The notes under the pieces are model-generated. The model made no database searches. It saw nothing but the letters and a program-made list of their open reading frames with translations, and had not been told where the DNA came from. From Pseudopyrenochaeta lycopersici (lineage: Eukaryota; Ascomycota; Dothideomycetes; Pleosporales; Pseudopyrenochaetaceae): a DNA stretch of 64,000 bases. Shown piece by piece: positions 1-9,999 of the stretch. How positions within the stretch are numbered: the first letter of the stretch is position 1; the number at the start of each line of letters is the position of its first letter. The stretch spans positions 1 through 64,000 of the forward strand of contig NHZP01000072.1 of assembly GCA_003313425.1 (NCBI GenBank). Reading direction: 5' to 3'. Made by a program: the position numbers and the translations under genes.

Positions 1-404
1 TCTACAAACGACGGGGCAACGCCAGCTTCCCTCTCGCTGGCCGCTCAACTCGCCTCCGCGCCGTCCACCGAGCAGGCGAAATATTATATCCAGACTGCCC
101 TCATCAATAAGCTTTCTCGTAGCTTAATGACGGATCCGTCTGAGCTGGATGCTATTCGCTCGATGAGCGCGTATGGAACCGACTCGCTGGTCGCCGTCGA
201 GAGATGAAGAACTGGATCCAGCGCGAGACCAAGGTGACAGTCAGTGTATTTGACATCTTGCAGGCGACGAGTATTGAAAGTTTAGTTGAGAGAATTGCTG
301 AACGGGTTGGTGGCCAGAGCGAGCGAGAGCGAGGGCGAGCAGTAAAAGGAAAGTCAAAAATTGCAGAGGATGAAAAGGGATATGAAATTGCAACAACGAA
401 GTGA
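1..404 (+). pseudogene. 3' end of a polyketide synthase (ACP domain), frameshifted
   Basis: The reading frame is open from base 1 and carries the core of an acyl carrier protein domain: GTDSLVAVE, with the phosphopantetheine serine codon at 184-186. The frame then hits TGA at 205-207. The expected continuation (KNWIQ..VSVFDILQ..SIESLVERIAE) lies two bases over and runs to a stop ending at 404. A GA duplication in 'gtcgagagatg' explains the shift. The ACP is the last domain of many fungal reducing PKSs, so this is the C-terminus of a gene extending off the left edge. The thiolated serine is kept, but helix III lies beyond the break. A sequencing error cannot be excluded. The family is clear; the loss of function is less so. 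Confidence 0.85.
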
Positions 405-695
405 GTGAAAGACCACATAATCTGACAATAAATCTAGGAAAGAATGAATGACTTTCTACTTTGCTTATTCTGGAGGATGAAGCGTTCTAGCGTTGGAGCT
501 TCTGGTGTTTATACCCTGTATTTCCTTTCGATGTCTGAATAGTATTTTCTATGTAATCAAGTTTACGAAAAAAACGAAGTTAATGTCAATCGCAGGAGGG
601 GTATCATATGCCATATTCCCAAAACGCCGTGAATGCAAATATGTCTTCGTCAATCGCTCGTTGTTCATCGTCCTTGTAAAGCCTGAGGATGGAAG
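405..695. other. Spacer between PKS end and decayed gene
   Basis: AT-rich sequence. The open frame on the plus strand here has no recognisable composition or motif. I see no gene. Confidence 0.5.
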
Positions 696-1150
696 TCAGT
701 CAGAGTCGTACTCAACTAGCGCGGATATCAATGCTGGCTTTTTCGTTGGTATATCCCCTGCCGCTGCCTCTTCTGGCGGAAGCGCTTTGGTTGAGGGTGT
801 TTCAAGCTCTTTATTCGGTTGGTCCTCCCTCTTTCACTTTAAAATTCCAAAACTGGGTTTCGGCATCGGGGGCCCTGGCTTCGCAAAAAAAGGATCCATT
901 ACAACTTTTATGTTGCCAACCAGTGTTTTTTGTAGATTCTGTCGGCTCTTCTCTGCTGCGATTTCCGACTTCAGCTCCTTCGACTTCGGAGCAGTCTTGA
1001 CAACCTCCTCGGTCTTCTTCTCGGCGAAGAGTGGCTTCCAGGATACATCCTCTAGCGCTCGATCGATGGCATTGCTCGTGCCAAGCTCGATCAGACCCGC
1101 ACGCATTCGATCCGCGTCTGTCTCAACAATAGGGCAGTTCGAGAGGTTAG
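696..1150 (-). pseudogene. 3' fragment of an unrecognised host gene, one frameshift
   Basis: On the minus strand a coding-like stretch reads TDADRMRAGLIELG, then a Lys/Glu-rich helix, then a proline-rich segment (DPFFAKPGPPMPKPSFGILK). It ends near 834 in one frame and continues one base over as a Pro/Ala/Glu-rich tail finishing SALVEYDSD, with stop at 696-698. A single inserted base joins the halves. A C-terminal acidic 'YDSD' is common in nuclear RNA-processing proteins, but I cannot name the family. The 5' side stops where the hAT relic begins, near 1140, so the gene was probably truncated by that insertion or a later deletion. Confidence 0.45.
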
Positions 1151-1663
1151 AAAATTATGGAAAGATCACTTCAAGCCACCTATAGAGCAGCGGCTTTACT
1201 CAAGATTCGCTAGAAACGCCATACGAGCGATGGAAGCGTGAGAGGTATTTAAATATAGATGTTGGTAGTACAATAGGTGATGACTTTGAGCGTTTTATCA
1301 TAGTATGTTTGCTGAATGTTCTTTACAGTTAAGCTAATTAATTCTACAGGCTACTCCTGTCTCTATTGGTGAACAGTCTCCGCTTGAATATTGGCTTGAG
1401 CCAACGCAGCAGAAGACGTATCCTGAACTCAGTTTATTGGCCATCAACATACCATCTATACCGCGATGTCCGCAGAGGTGGAGCGTATATTTAGTAGTTC
1501 TCGGCGTACGGTCTCATGGGATCGAACGAGGCTTTCAATCAAGACGCTAGAGATGCTGGAGTGCTTGAAGCATTGGGTCACGACTGGGCTTTCTTATGAG
1601 ACTTTTCTGACAGATGAAGCGGTTCAGAGGGCTATAGAGTCTACGGAACAGGAGTTTGCGTGA
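1147..1663 (+). pseudogene. hAT transposase C-terminal relic
   Basis: Scattered frames give KLWKDHFKPPIEQRL, ERYLNID..DDFERFII, then a canonical 47-nt intron (1303-1349, GTATGT..TACAG), then SPLEYWL, YPELSLLAI and the hATC signature MSAEVERIFSSSRRTVSWDR..LKHW. These match the C-terminal dimerisation domain of fungal hAT transposases in order. One base is missing just before AMSAEVER (about 1463), and there is another frame change near 1225. Only the last ~150 residues survive. The DDE/RNase H core is absent, so this is a dead fragment. Confidence 0.8.
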
Positions 1664-2078
1664 CTAGAGGATAAATTAGAGGGCAACAAGCCATAATACT
1701 ACTGCTACACCGTACGTCATACATCACCGCTTCGAATTATTGAATCAAACTGAATCTGAGCCCTGATTCAATGAATCATCCTGAAGCAGAGCCTACTTCA
1801 GGATCAGTCCGGTTCAATGCATCTGTCAGATGTAAGGCCCGATAGGGTGTTAGATGTCACGTGTGGATCTCCAAGTTGCGAGATCCTAGATGGTAGCACA
1901 AACTCTCGGGTGTAACCACTTGGCGGAGAGACACACAAAAAGGCAGAAAATAGAGAACACACAATCAATCACGTTCATCATTAAAATTCATCAAAGATCA
2001 AGCCAAATAGTCCTTGAATCTGACAGCATCACTAACCACTGCCCTCATCGCCCATCTTAACAAAGGCCGTTCGAGAAG
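1664..2078. other. Intergenic, nothing recognised
   Basis: No gene seen. A short block at about 2027-2062 resembles one at 21,850-21,885. Confidence 0.5.
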
Positions 2079-2384
2079 ATGGCTAATCCGGTTGTTGCAA
2101 GGGATTTGCAAATAGACAAAGGAGCGCGTAAACTTCCTGAACTGAGGCAGCTGATGTGCAAACGGTGCGCCACACCGCAGAGCTGTTAATGCTTAGTCGA
2201 CGATGAGAAATAAGTTGGCGTCTTCGCAGGCTACGCATGTACTCTCCCACTCGTATGGTGTGAGCACATAGCCGCTTGCTTGCTAAACTATCTCTACAAG
2301 TACAGCAATGATCCCTCTCTTCGCGAATTTCTAAAGCTTTTTCGTGAGTTAAGCTCTGTCTTGCATAAGGTCGAGAGACAGTAG
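2079..2384 (+). CDS. Possible small unrecognised gene, two open segments
   Basis: An ATG at 2079 opens a 36-codon frame (MANPVVARDLQIDKG..). A second frame, open from 2214 to a stop ending at 2384, reads CEHIAACLLNYLYKYS and DPSLREFLKLFREL, which look like amphipathic helices. A clean GT..AG pair joining the two could not be fixed. No family recognised. It may be two exons, a relic, or chance. Confidence 0.2.
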
Positions 2385-2882
2385 CCCTGCTGGAGCCCCA
2401 CATCGTGAAATTTTATTGTTAGAACCTTCCAACGCCTGCGGAGGGTTAGTTGATTTCTAGCTGTGCTCAGGGAAGGCCATAAATACTAGTGGGCCATAGT
2501 ATCCACCAAACTGCCCTTGGAGTGCAGCAATCTGCGGAGTTTCCTCGAGGATATCCAAATGGATATCCAAACAAGGGAGTTTGATTTGGCTGGGTATATA
2601 TGGATATCCATTTTAGCTAACATGATGTCCAATTTGGCTATCCAAATTTAGAACTCTGATGGACAGTGACTTTCATCTGCTTGAATTAAACTCGTTTTAC
2701 TATTTTGCCTGGAACTCTGCATATTCGTTCCCTCACGCGTTCTCAAGTGCAGTTACAGTACATCTATATGCATGGTGTCGTGGCAAATCGGAAGCTGGAG
2801 CCTTCCGTATAGGAGACCAATTGTCTGTCGATACAGATCCATCCCAACCGTACCGTGCCAACTTGGCCATGTTCTTCATAGG
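2385..2882. other. Intergenic with GGATATCC palindromes
   Basis: No gene supported. Between about 2549 and 2650 the octamer GGATATCC and variants recur four to five times in alternating orientation ('ggatatccaaatggatatcc'). Confidence 0.5.
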
Positions 2883-3555
2883 TCATGTAGCCGTAGTCCT
2901 CTTGTCAGCAGCGGCCGAAACTCTTTCTGTCTCCTGAAAAGTCCCAAATCCGGCCTTGCGTTTGTGCTGATCGAGTAATTGTGCTATGGCGTCCAAAAAC
3001 TCCATCTTTTCGTTCTCCAGGACAATTATCCTTTCCCTGACTTGAGAGAGCTCTTGTTCTGCTTCAGAGAGCCTTCCGCTCATCTCAGACACGAAGTTTG
3101 CGGGGAGGATTCTGTAATTGGGGTCCTCCAGGCTATTCAGCGACCTGGCAGGTAGAGCAGGGAGCAGGAGGACTTACTGTACGCCTGGGAACTTTGCTTC
3201 CTACCCTCTGATGCTCGTCCTCCGAGTCATCCTCGATTGGAGACTTTGCACGTTTCATACCCCTAGGGTCCTTAAACATGCGGCTGTACGACGGGGAGGC
3301 GGAGGCATTGCTCTTTGGTTTGGCCGGCTTTGCGATTGCCTATATCCAAAAAATGTGAGGCTGCAGCTAACTGGAGTAATGGTCGCCACGTACCCGCCAT
3401 GCTGCCATGGTACCTTCTGAATCACTTTCCCGGACTGTAGATGTGTCCTGGTAGGGTCAGCGTGCTCTGTATTGTCCATGAACACGTACACTCGCGTTGT
3501 CAGTGTCGTCCACAACCGTCGGTACGCCGCTCTTTGGAGGTTGCGAAGCGTGCAT
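2883..3555 (-). CDS. Hypothetical spliced protein with C-terminal coiled coil
   Basis: Starts at ATG 3555-3553, 61 bp below a TATAAAAG box at 3616-3623. Exon 1 reads MHASQPPKSG..DNAS. A 42-nt intron (GTACGT..GCTGAC..CCAG) and a second intron (GTACGT..ATATAG) lead to a basic Ser/Pro-rich exon containing KRAKSPIEDDSEDE. A GTAAGT donor follows. The last exon is a coiled coil: SEMSGRLSEAEQELSQV, RERIIVLENEKMEF, LLDQHKRKAG. Phase across the third intron does not close by one base with any acceptor found, so there is either a frameshift or a splice site I missed. No known family. The composition suggests a nuclear or scaffold-type protein. Confidence 0.45.
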
Positions 3556-3615
3556 CCTTGAGTAGTTCAAAAAAGTTGCTGAGAGGAAATGAGGATGCTG
3601 AGAGGTACGGGACTC

Positions 3616-3623
3616 CTTTTATA
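3616..3623 (-). promoter_or_regulatory. TATA box of the coiled-coil gene
   Basis: TATAAAAG on the minus strand, 61 bp upstream of the chosen ATG. Confidence 0.5.
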
Positions 3624-4065
3624 GCTTCTCTGCCACCCTGTCACCAAACCCAGTCCATGATAGGCTTCGGCGGCTTGGACGCTACGTAGTCCTGGTTCTT
3701 AGCGCCTCAGCGTTCGGGCATGCCTTCTCATGTCATTGAGACTGGGTCAGGCTAATGATCACGGTGTGACATGCCTGTCTCAGGCCGCGAATAGGCGCGG
3801 CAGAAGGCCTGGGCATGCCTTGCCAGGGTTGTGGGCACAGAGTCAGGGATGGTGGTGTCGGCCTTGCACATAGCAATTCTGGGTTCTCCCTGCTTCTTTG
3901 GTTACTCATCAGTGGCGTCCCCACGGCATCAGTCGTCAGACATCGCCATGTCCGGTGGCGGAGCATCAAGCCACCCGTTGCCGCTGTTGAATGGACCGAT
4001 ACCTCGCGGGATGTCACTCACACTAGAGTGGTGAGAGCGACCTTGAATACCTATTGCCATTCAAG

Positions 4066-4242
4066 TCAAAATAATATCTTTGAGAAACAGGCCTGTAGAG
4101 CGTCCACGTCTTCCAGATCTTCGTCAAACTCAAAGAGCAGATGCCCGCCAGGCGTATCGAATACAACAAGGATACCACACACATGGCCATACCCACCATA
4201 GCTCGGTCTCACATATCGATCCACACCGCTAGGGCATCTTGA
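4066..4242 (-). CDS. Unrecognised coding fragment (last exon?)
   Basis: A 58-codon frame on the minus strand reads GVDRYVRPSYGGYGHVCG, ILVVFDTPGGHLLFEFDEDL, EDVDALQACFSKILF and stop. It looks like beta strands followed by an acidic helix. No ATG precedes it in frame (a TGA sits directly upstream), so it would have to be a 3' exon. Region 3624-4065 shows nothing else I can support. Confidence 0.3.
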   Translation of the reverse strand, partial: SRCPSGVDRYVRPSYGGYGHVCGILVVFDTPGGHLLFEFDEDLEDVDALQACFSKILF

Positions 4243-4336
4243 TCATGGCAGTGCATCGATGCCACTGCTTCATGCATGCGGTGTCCCAAAGGCCCATGAA
4301 GTGGGATGCTGGCGCACGGCGGCCTGTGCTGGCAGA

Positions 4337-4342
4337 TATATA
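4337..4342 (+). promoter_or_regulatory. TATA-like element of the four-pass membrane gene
   Basis: TATATA 49 bp upstream of ATG 4391, which sits in a good CACCATGG context. Confidence 0.45.
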
Positions 4343-4390
4343 GAATGACAGATTTCTCTTCAAGGTGCCTTACTTACCTACTATCTCACC

Positions 4391-5337
4391 ATGGGATACC
4401 TGCTTCTTGTCGGCTTCCTCGCTTGTTCTCTGTGCGGACTGCTCTTGAGTATATTTCTCGGCTGGCTTGATGCTAGAGCGCCCAACTCAGACCATACTCC
4501 GCGAACAGAGAGCTACCTGGAGCGGCCGTTGGCCTTCATCTTTGGAGTTGTACAAATAGTGGCATTTGGTGCTTCTATTGTCTCTGCAGCGATGGCACTC
4601 CTGACGGAACAGAAGGTTCGTTGCTTGGATGCAGTGCATTTCAGTACGCTCCAGCTTTACTCTGGAATCAATGTAAGATCGTTTTCCTCAAAACGTAAGC
4701 CTATTTGCCAACAGTACATACAGCTTGCCCGCATCATACGTCGCGTGAACTTTCAACCTCCCTCCTGGGCTACTCCCCTCATATACTGTATCTCCATGTC
4801 ATTTGCTCTGTTTGACTTTGCAGCATGGATGAAGTAAGTAGCCATCTCAACTTGTTGCTGCAAGTTCGCTCATGTGGATCAGGAATGATGAAATGCTTCC
4901 AAACTACACGTTTCATCTGCATCTTGCCATTCCGCCATTACTTTCTGCGGTGGTATCGTGCTCGCGGTTACACCTGCATAAAAGCTCAGGAGGTCGCAAT
5001 CCATCTCTCATACGTTTCCTGATCGGAGTCATCTCTTCAAGCACGCTCGTGGTACTATGTCAGCTGAGTGGAGCGCTTGTCCTATTGGTTATGGACAGGA
5101 GAGCCACAATCACACACCGCTACGGCATACTCCTTGTAAGTTGCAATCCTGCGATCTTGGTGTATCTAATATGGACAGGCTTGTACATCTGCTCAACACC
5201 TCGGTTCGTTTATCTGTTGTTTTGGGAGCATCAAGCGAGGCTTCCGGAGGATTCGGGAATGGTTGTGTACGTCTCACCCGTACAGGGAGAATAGGGGCGA
5301 GGCATCTGGACGGAGCAGCCTGTCTGGCTTCATGTAA
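4391..5337 (+). CDS. Four-exon integral membrane protein, 270 aa, unknown function
   Basis: Exons 4391-4672, 4715-4833, 4883-5135 and 5179-5337. The introns are GTAAGA..AACAG, GTAAGT..ATCAG and GTAAGT..GACAG, and the phases close exactly to 271 codons. Hydrophobic segments are at about residues 2-25 (signal anchor or TM1), 48-70 (TM2), 108-135, 150-175 and 190-230. The C-terminal ~40 residues are basic and cytoplasmic-looking (KRGFRRIREW). The first intron is 42 nt and in frame, so a naive reading runs through it. No family recognised; fungal genomes hold many such orphan membrane proteins. Confidence 0.7.
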
Positions 5338-5356
5338 GGGTTGTCCGGGGCTATTC

Positions 5357-6179
5357 CTACTCGTGCAAGCGATTGATAGCAGTTCGCAAAACCATTTCTC
5401 TCTGGACCATCAAGCAAGGGTTTGAAGTAGTAAAAGCGAGGTTCGGCCATGCGGACGAGCCATTGAATAATGGCTGACCAATGACGACTCGGTTGGATGA
5501 AGCACAGCATATGTAACGTCCGTCTCGAGACTGCAGGGACAGATAAGTTACATCGTCTTGCAATCTTCTCAACTCAATGTATTCCACCCATTCGTTGTTC
5601 ATCATAGTCATATCCTTCACTATTTCAAGGTACTTCGCGTGTGAGTCGACCTTCAGCTTGACAATTAGCGTAGGTCCTCGCAGCTTCCTCTGTGGAGCGT
5701 CGTAATCAACACCTCGGGCTCAGCCCCGCCCCCTTGGATTTTCTGTGTTCTCCTTTTGCAGACAGTCGGAAAATACCGCTCCTCTTATCGGCATTCTTGG
5801 TGCAGATCCCAGAGTATTCGCCAATGGGATGTCGATACCACTCTGAGCTGGATGGGGGCGGTGCAGCGTCGTATGGGCATAATGCTCCATCAACGAAGTG
5901 GGTACGTCCCTCATGGCCTTACTCACGGTATACAGTTGCGGAAGCTCATGATGTCGCTCCTCAAGGAATTCTGCATAACTGGAGCTTGTAAACATTTGTC
6001 GTAGATCAGTCAACTTCTGACTCGAAGCTTGCTAATCATAGGTTTAACACTACCCTGCTCACTGAATTCAACTAGTAGTGACTTGGAGGTAATGAAACAT
6101 GACCGATGGTCTGCATGGGTCTGCATGAGTTTGCCTGGGTCAGCCATATTGTCTCTGTGATAGCGCCCGCCGCCGGCAT
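5357..6179 (-). CDS. Unrecognised spliced protein with an in-frame TGA
   Basis: Candidate start ATG 6179-6177 (MPAAGAITETIWLTQ). A possible intron ends GATTAG at 6032, and exon B from 6031 reads SQKLTDLRQMFTSSSYAEFL, then LPQLYT, SGIDIPLANTLGSAP. The frame meets TGA at 5720-5722 and continues unbroken in the same frame to 5357 with convincing coding character (VDYDAPQRKL, GPTLIVKLKV, EWVEYIEL). A GTATTT..GAG intron could remove the stop, but its acceptor is unusual. A GTGAGT donor at 'TATACC|GTGAGT' is a further option. No family recognised. Either a gene with an intron I could not fix or a recent single-stop pseudogene. Confidence 0.45.
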
Positions 6180-7030
6180 CCCCGATGCACTTATTGAGTG
6201 GCACAGCCGATCAACCTAGTGCAAAGAATCCGCTTTACTGCAAAGTTTGTTGAAGCATGCCTGGAAACCATGGATCTTCGCTCCTTATCTGCTTTTGTAT
6301 ATATCTCCGTTCAGAGCCGCCATGCGGATTAAGGTGGCAGGCACCATCCAGAGACGCCGTACTCAGCTAGGCACTGGCCGACGCAGCGCAGAGTCTGACT
6401 GTCTCAAGAGCTCTCCACGTGCCCACACCATAAAACCGTCGGTGTTTTGGTGTTCCTCTACATGGGATTTGCGTAGCCTGCTGTGCCGCTGCGTCTTCTG
6501 TACAAGACTCGTTAGCTGCAGCACATCCCCAACTTAGGCATCCGCATCGTTGCTGTACGAGGCAGACTCGAGGCCCCTGTGAGACTACTAACCAACTGGA
6601 AGTTGACAAATTTGCGGCAAAGGAGGTGCCCACAACAGAGGTTTCGCGAACCTAGCGAGATATCCTTGGCCCCTCCAACTGACGAGCACACTGCCACTTC
6701 CACTATGCAGGATTACTGTCAGAAACATGGCTATAGAGTATGACTGGCGTGCCATGGATGGTTGGTCACGTCACTTCCATTATGTGGGAGGGTAGCATGC
6801 ATTGGTCAACTGGCAGAGACGCCGTTTCAGCGTCCTGAACGGGATATCGGGCGGCATTGCCTTGCAACAAGCTCTACTAGAAACCCGCCGGGAGGCGCAG
6901 CAGACTATCTTGCATCGATGGTACGATGGATTCTATACTTTCATGCTGCCTGCTGCTCAAAGGTGGCTATGGCTGTGGGCGGTCTCCGTCGTGGCGCGGA
7001 TGGAGACATCCGAAGCTTCAACTCAGTCTT
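6180..7030. other. Intergenic; one open frame 6802-7035
   Basis: A plus-strand frame, 6802-7035 (starting at a non-ATG codon), reads NWQRRRFSVLNGISGGIALQ, REAQQTILHRWYDGFYTFML and ends in a Trp-rich helix. It could be a 3' exon of a lost gene but has no start. Nothing else supported. Confidence 0.25.
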
Positions 7031-7036
7031 TATAAA
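7031..7036 (+). promoter_or_regulatory. TATA box of the RING gene
   Basis: TATAAA 86 bp upstream of ATG 7122. Confidence 0.45.
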
Positions 7037-7121
7037 CACTCCTGCTCTTCTCGTTGACAAATTCGTATCCTCCCCATCTCTTCCTATATTGTCGCCCTTT
7101 GTGGGAACAACTTCTATCCAC

Positions 7122-7903
7122 ATGGCAAGAGTCCTGTATATCCCCTCCTCATCGGACTCGAACTCAGACTCTGACCCTGAGTTGAGGGTCCCTCCCATCA
7201 CAGAGTTGGCGCCTCGGACGTTCAAAAGAAGGCGGCTAGGCATGAACTATTCTCCAATATAAGCCTATTGTAACTTACTGTGATTGCAGAAGCCAGTTCC
7301 GTGCACCCATCTCCCTTGTCCTGCTCTGGATGTGACGAGATGCTCGAAGCGGATGGCAGATTATACTTTCTTCCTTTCTGCAGTTGTGTGGGTGTCCTCT
7401 GGCGAATTCAGCTGATATGGAAAAGCTCATGGGCTGACCTCTCAAGCTATATTGCGGTCGATGTGTCGTTCAGTCAGTGCTAGATGGACTCCTCCATCTC
7501 AAGAGTGCACTTGGCCGTGCTGCCTTCGATCTTGTGTACGCTTCAGTGAACGATAGGACGAAACCCCCTACGTCCTCGGTGAATCTGTTCAAGTGCAAGA
7601 GAGAAGACCACTCTCAATTCCCTGGCGCTGTAGAGTGCTACGGAACAGTGTGCACCATCTGCACCCTGGGAGACATGTCGGCCCATCGAGGTGTGTACCT
7701 GCCTTGTGGTAAGCGACAGCAATATCCGCACGGTAGCTATGCTTACACTATTAGGTCATCCATTTTGCACGGCCCACATCACAGAATGGTTTGAGAAGAC
7801 GAGGAAGAGAGTATGTCCGACGTGCAGATCAGATGTTCCCGAGGAGACCGCACACTTCAAGCGGGATGGCACATATGCGCTCGGTTGGCCACGCAGCTTT
7901 TAG
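7122..7903 (+). CDS. RING-finger protein with an upstream Cys motif (putative E3 ligase)
   Basis: ATG 7122 opens a Ser/Asp-rich exon (MARVLYIPSSSDSNSDSDPE) with a basic KRRR patch. Exon 2 runs 7290-7387, exon 3 7447-7708 and exon 4 7755-7903. The splices GTGGGT..TCTCAAG and GTAAGC..TATTAG keep phase. The donor that ends exon 1 is not resolved. A first Cys cluster (CSGC..CSC/LYCGRC) in exons 2-3 is followed by a RING finger, CTIC..LPCGHPFCTAH..CPTC. Its ligand order is C-C-C-H-C-H-C-C, and the intron falls inside LPCG|H. RING proteins bind E2 enzymes and ubiquitinate targets; the target here is unknown. Confidence is high for the RING and moderate for the full model. Confidence 0.65.
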
Positions 7904-8100
7904 TGATAGACTTTGTTTGCACACGCTAGGAGAAGACTGTATAGAAGAACGAAGGGCATAAGTCAAGGAACTTTTTCTCCCATCTGACCGTCGCAAGTCG
8001 TAGAGCCATCTGGGCCAGATTCCGTGCTTGTTTTTCAATCCTGCTCTCTGAAGTCAGGCGAGTGCACAGTGAACACTCATGCGACAAGATGTGGTTTAAG
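7904..8100. other. Intergenic
   Basis: Nothing recognised. Confidence 0.4.
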
Positions 8101-8532
8101 AAATCAACGCTCTTGCGGTGGTGAGTCTGCTAGGCGGAGCTCTTATCCCCGGAGTCAATGCCGAAAAGCGGCGTGTGGACATTGGTAGGATGCTGTTGCC
8201 AGTGGGCATCCCCCTTCTGTGGTGATTCTCCCTATTTCATCCACATTATCATCTAATGTAAGCAGGGTGGCGCTAGTATTGCGTCTCAAGAGCGGGTGCG
8301 CTGATGTGTGTATGTACGATGTAGGCTTGCAAGTAGTCGGGTTTATCACGTGGGTGCGGAGCAGTCATGTGCAGTGTCGCAGACCACTACACCGTGTTTG
8401 CTCCAAGCGGTTGTTCAACAAGAAGTTCAAGGAAATTTACTATATGTACTCAGGTCGAGCAGGGGAACAGCTACATATCAGGACTACCTCAGTGATGACA
8501 GTCAGCAGGGGGACCATCTTATGGACGGTTAA
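8101..8532 (+). CDS. Possible spliced small membrane protein
   Basis: An open stretch from about 8101 reads ALAVVSLLGGALIPGV, KRRVDIGRMLLPVGIPLLW. A 44-nt intron (GTGATT..TAAGCAG) continues hydrophobic coding (WVALVLRLKSG..LQVVGFITWV). After an unresolved junction, a final exon reads QAVVQQEVQGNLLYVLRSSR, DYLSDDSQQGDHLMDG and stops at 8532. The N-terminus appears to begin after an acceptor (TTTAAG), so exon 1 is not identified. No family recognised. Confidence 0.35.
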
Positions 8533-8666
8533 ATAAGGCTTCATGCCGCGTATTGCAGAGACGCAGAGCGGGTCGGTGGATATGGAGCGGCAAGACCACG
8601 CGTAGGAGTGGTCTGTTGCCTTTGTGACAACCTATTCCACTACAGGAGCCGCGTATGATGCTAACA
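8533..8666. other. Intergenic
   Basis: Nothing recognised. Confidence 0.4.
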
Positions 8667-9999
8667 TCAAGAGCAGGTCAAAGGGTGTGAGGTGACAAGC
8701 CTCGCGCCTACATCTGGAAAGCCTTGTGCTTTCCATCGTGACCGCAGTTCACCGTACCACCGATGATCGTGAAAGACCCATGCCGTATCTTCACTGCAGG
8801 GTGCACGACAAAGCAGATACCTAAAACCATGCATATTTTTTAGACATCGCTCCATTATGCCATTGCAAGCAGCGCTCGAACTATAAAATCGGAGATTCCA
8901 AAAGATATGCTCGAAAGCGGCACCGATGCCAAAGCTGCGTCTGCCAAAAGCTTTGGGCGGTCTGACGGGATATATCAATAGTGGCCAGATGCCACGAGTA
9001 TGATGAAAATTGTGTATGTGTTCTTCTACAGCTTTGGTGGGCAGGCCGATGTCCTGCAATACCAGGGCATGTGGTTGATCTGTGAGTTCGGTGCTGTTCT
9101 TCTGGCCACGTGAGCGTCGTTTGTTGCGGGCAGAATGGTCAGTGGTACAATGGTCATGGCGAAACAGGTAATCCATAATGTGAATGATATCGGCCCGCGG
9201 CTCACAAGCATATCGCAATTCATGCCAGACAGAGCGTGCATGCTGTACGAAGCTGTTGCCGTCCGACGATCGAGGATTGGAGGTGCGGTCTGCTGTTAGT
9301 GTACAACTACCGGTAATCGCAATGCCGGAGGACGAGTCAAATATGATACTTTCCACAAAGTCTGTCGATGAGTCCACAACCGACGTTCTGAGCATTGACG
9401 GGGTCTTGCTCTTCTTGCTGCATATTGCGCATTGCTCCAGAAACAGAAGATACGGGCCAGTAAGTGATCTTCACGTATTCGCTGGCTGGAATTAGTGCTA
9501 TCTCGAATAATGTCGTCAAAGCAAGGCTGTTCATAGCCCCAGCACTGCCAGCGAGCAAGTCTGAGGTGTCACGATCATCGATTGTTGCCATCACGTACTG
9601 CCCGTTGCTCAGGATTGTCTCCAGCGATAACACGGTGCAGTCAAAGGTGCCAAACTTGAAAGACGAAGACTCGGTCGTTGTTGCGGCAAATGCATCTGCT
9701 ACAGACACTGCCCTCGAAGCAGCGACGACTGCCGGAACAAGCCCGCGCGCAAGTGTCGCTCGAACGAGCGTTTCCATAGTGACATTAGGCTCGACCCAGG
9801 CGGTAGACGTGTCCAAGTCAATCTGTATGATCTTGTTGAGGCCTGGGATGTCACTAGGAGCGTTGTAAGGTGCTTTCTGGGCGGAACGGTTGCCGGTCTG
9901 ATGTCCACTAGTATCCTCTATAGTTTTGCGTATAACCGTCACAACTCTTCGATGCTCCTCCCATGGAGTAGGATCATATCCGAAAGTTGTTGCCAGCAT
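8667..9999 (-). pseudogene. DHCR24-like FAD-linked oxidoreductase, frameshifted
   Basis: The 9999-9337 frame matches the FAD_binding_4 region of delta(24)-sterol reductase-like enzymes in order: GLNKIIQIDLDTSTAWVEPN, TMETLVRATLARGLVPAVV, TESSSFKFGTFD, then AGSAGAMNSLALTTLFEI. Near 9390 it must jump one frame to continue as DSSTDFVESIIFDSSSG and the C-terminal half: DIIHIMDYLFRHD, DIGLPTKAVEEHIHNFHHTR and the WYGELRSRWKAQGFPDV tail. No GT..AG pair rescues the jump. The usual glycine-rich loop before ESSSF is replaced by VADAFAAT, and the ~80-residue N-terminus with its HGS-type start is missing. Both signs point to lost FAD chemistry. The family enzyme reduces sterol side chains. Confidence 0.8.

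Noticed and set aside
493..1185. 230-codon plus-strand frame
   Set aside because: Antisense to a better coding-like minus-strand fragment; low-complexity Ser/Phe text without motifs.
4673..4714. Reading the 42-nt in-frame stretch of the four-pass gene as coding
   Set aside because: It has perfect GTAAGA..CAACAG splice signals and breaks hydrophobic topology if translated.
9464..9868. 134-codon plus-strand frame
   Set aside because: Antisense shadow of the FAD enzyme pseudogene.
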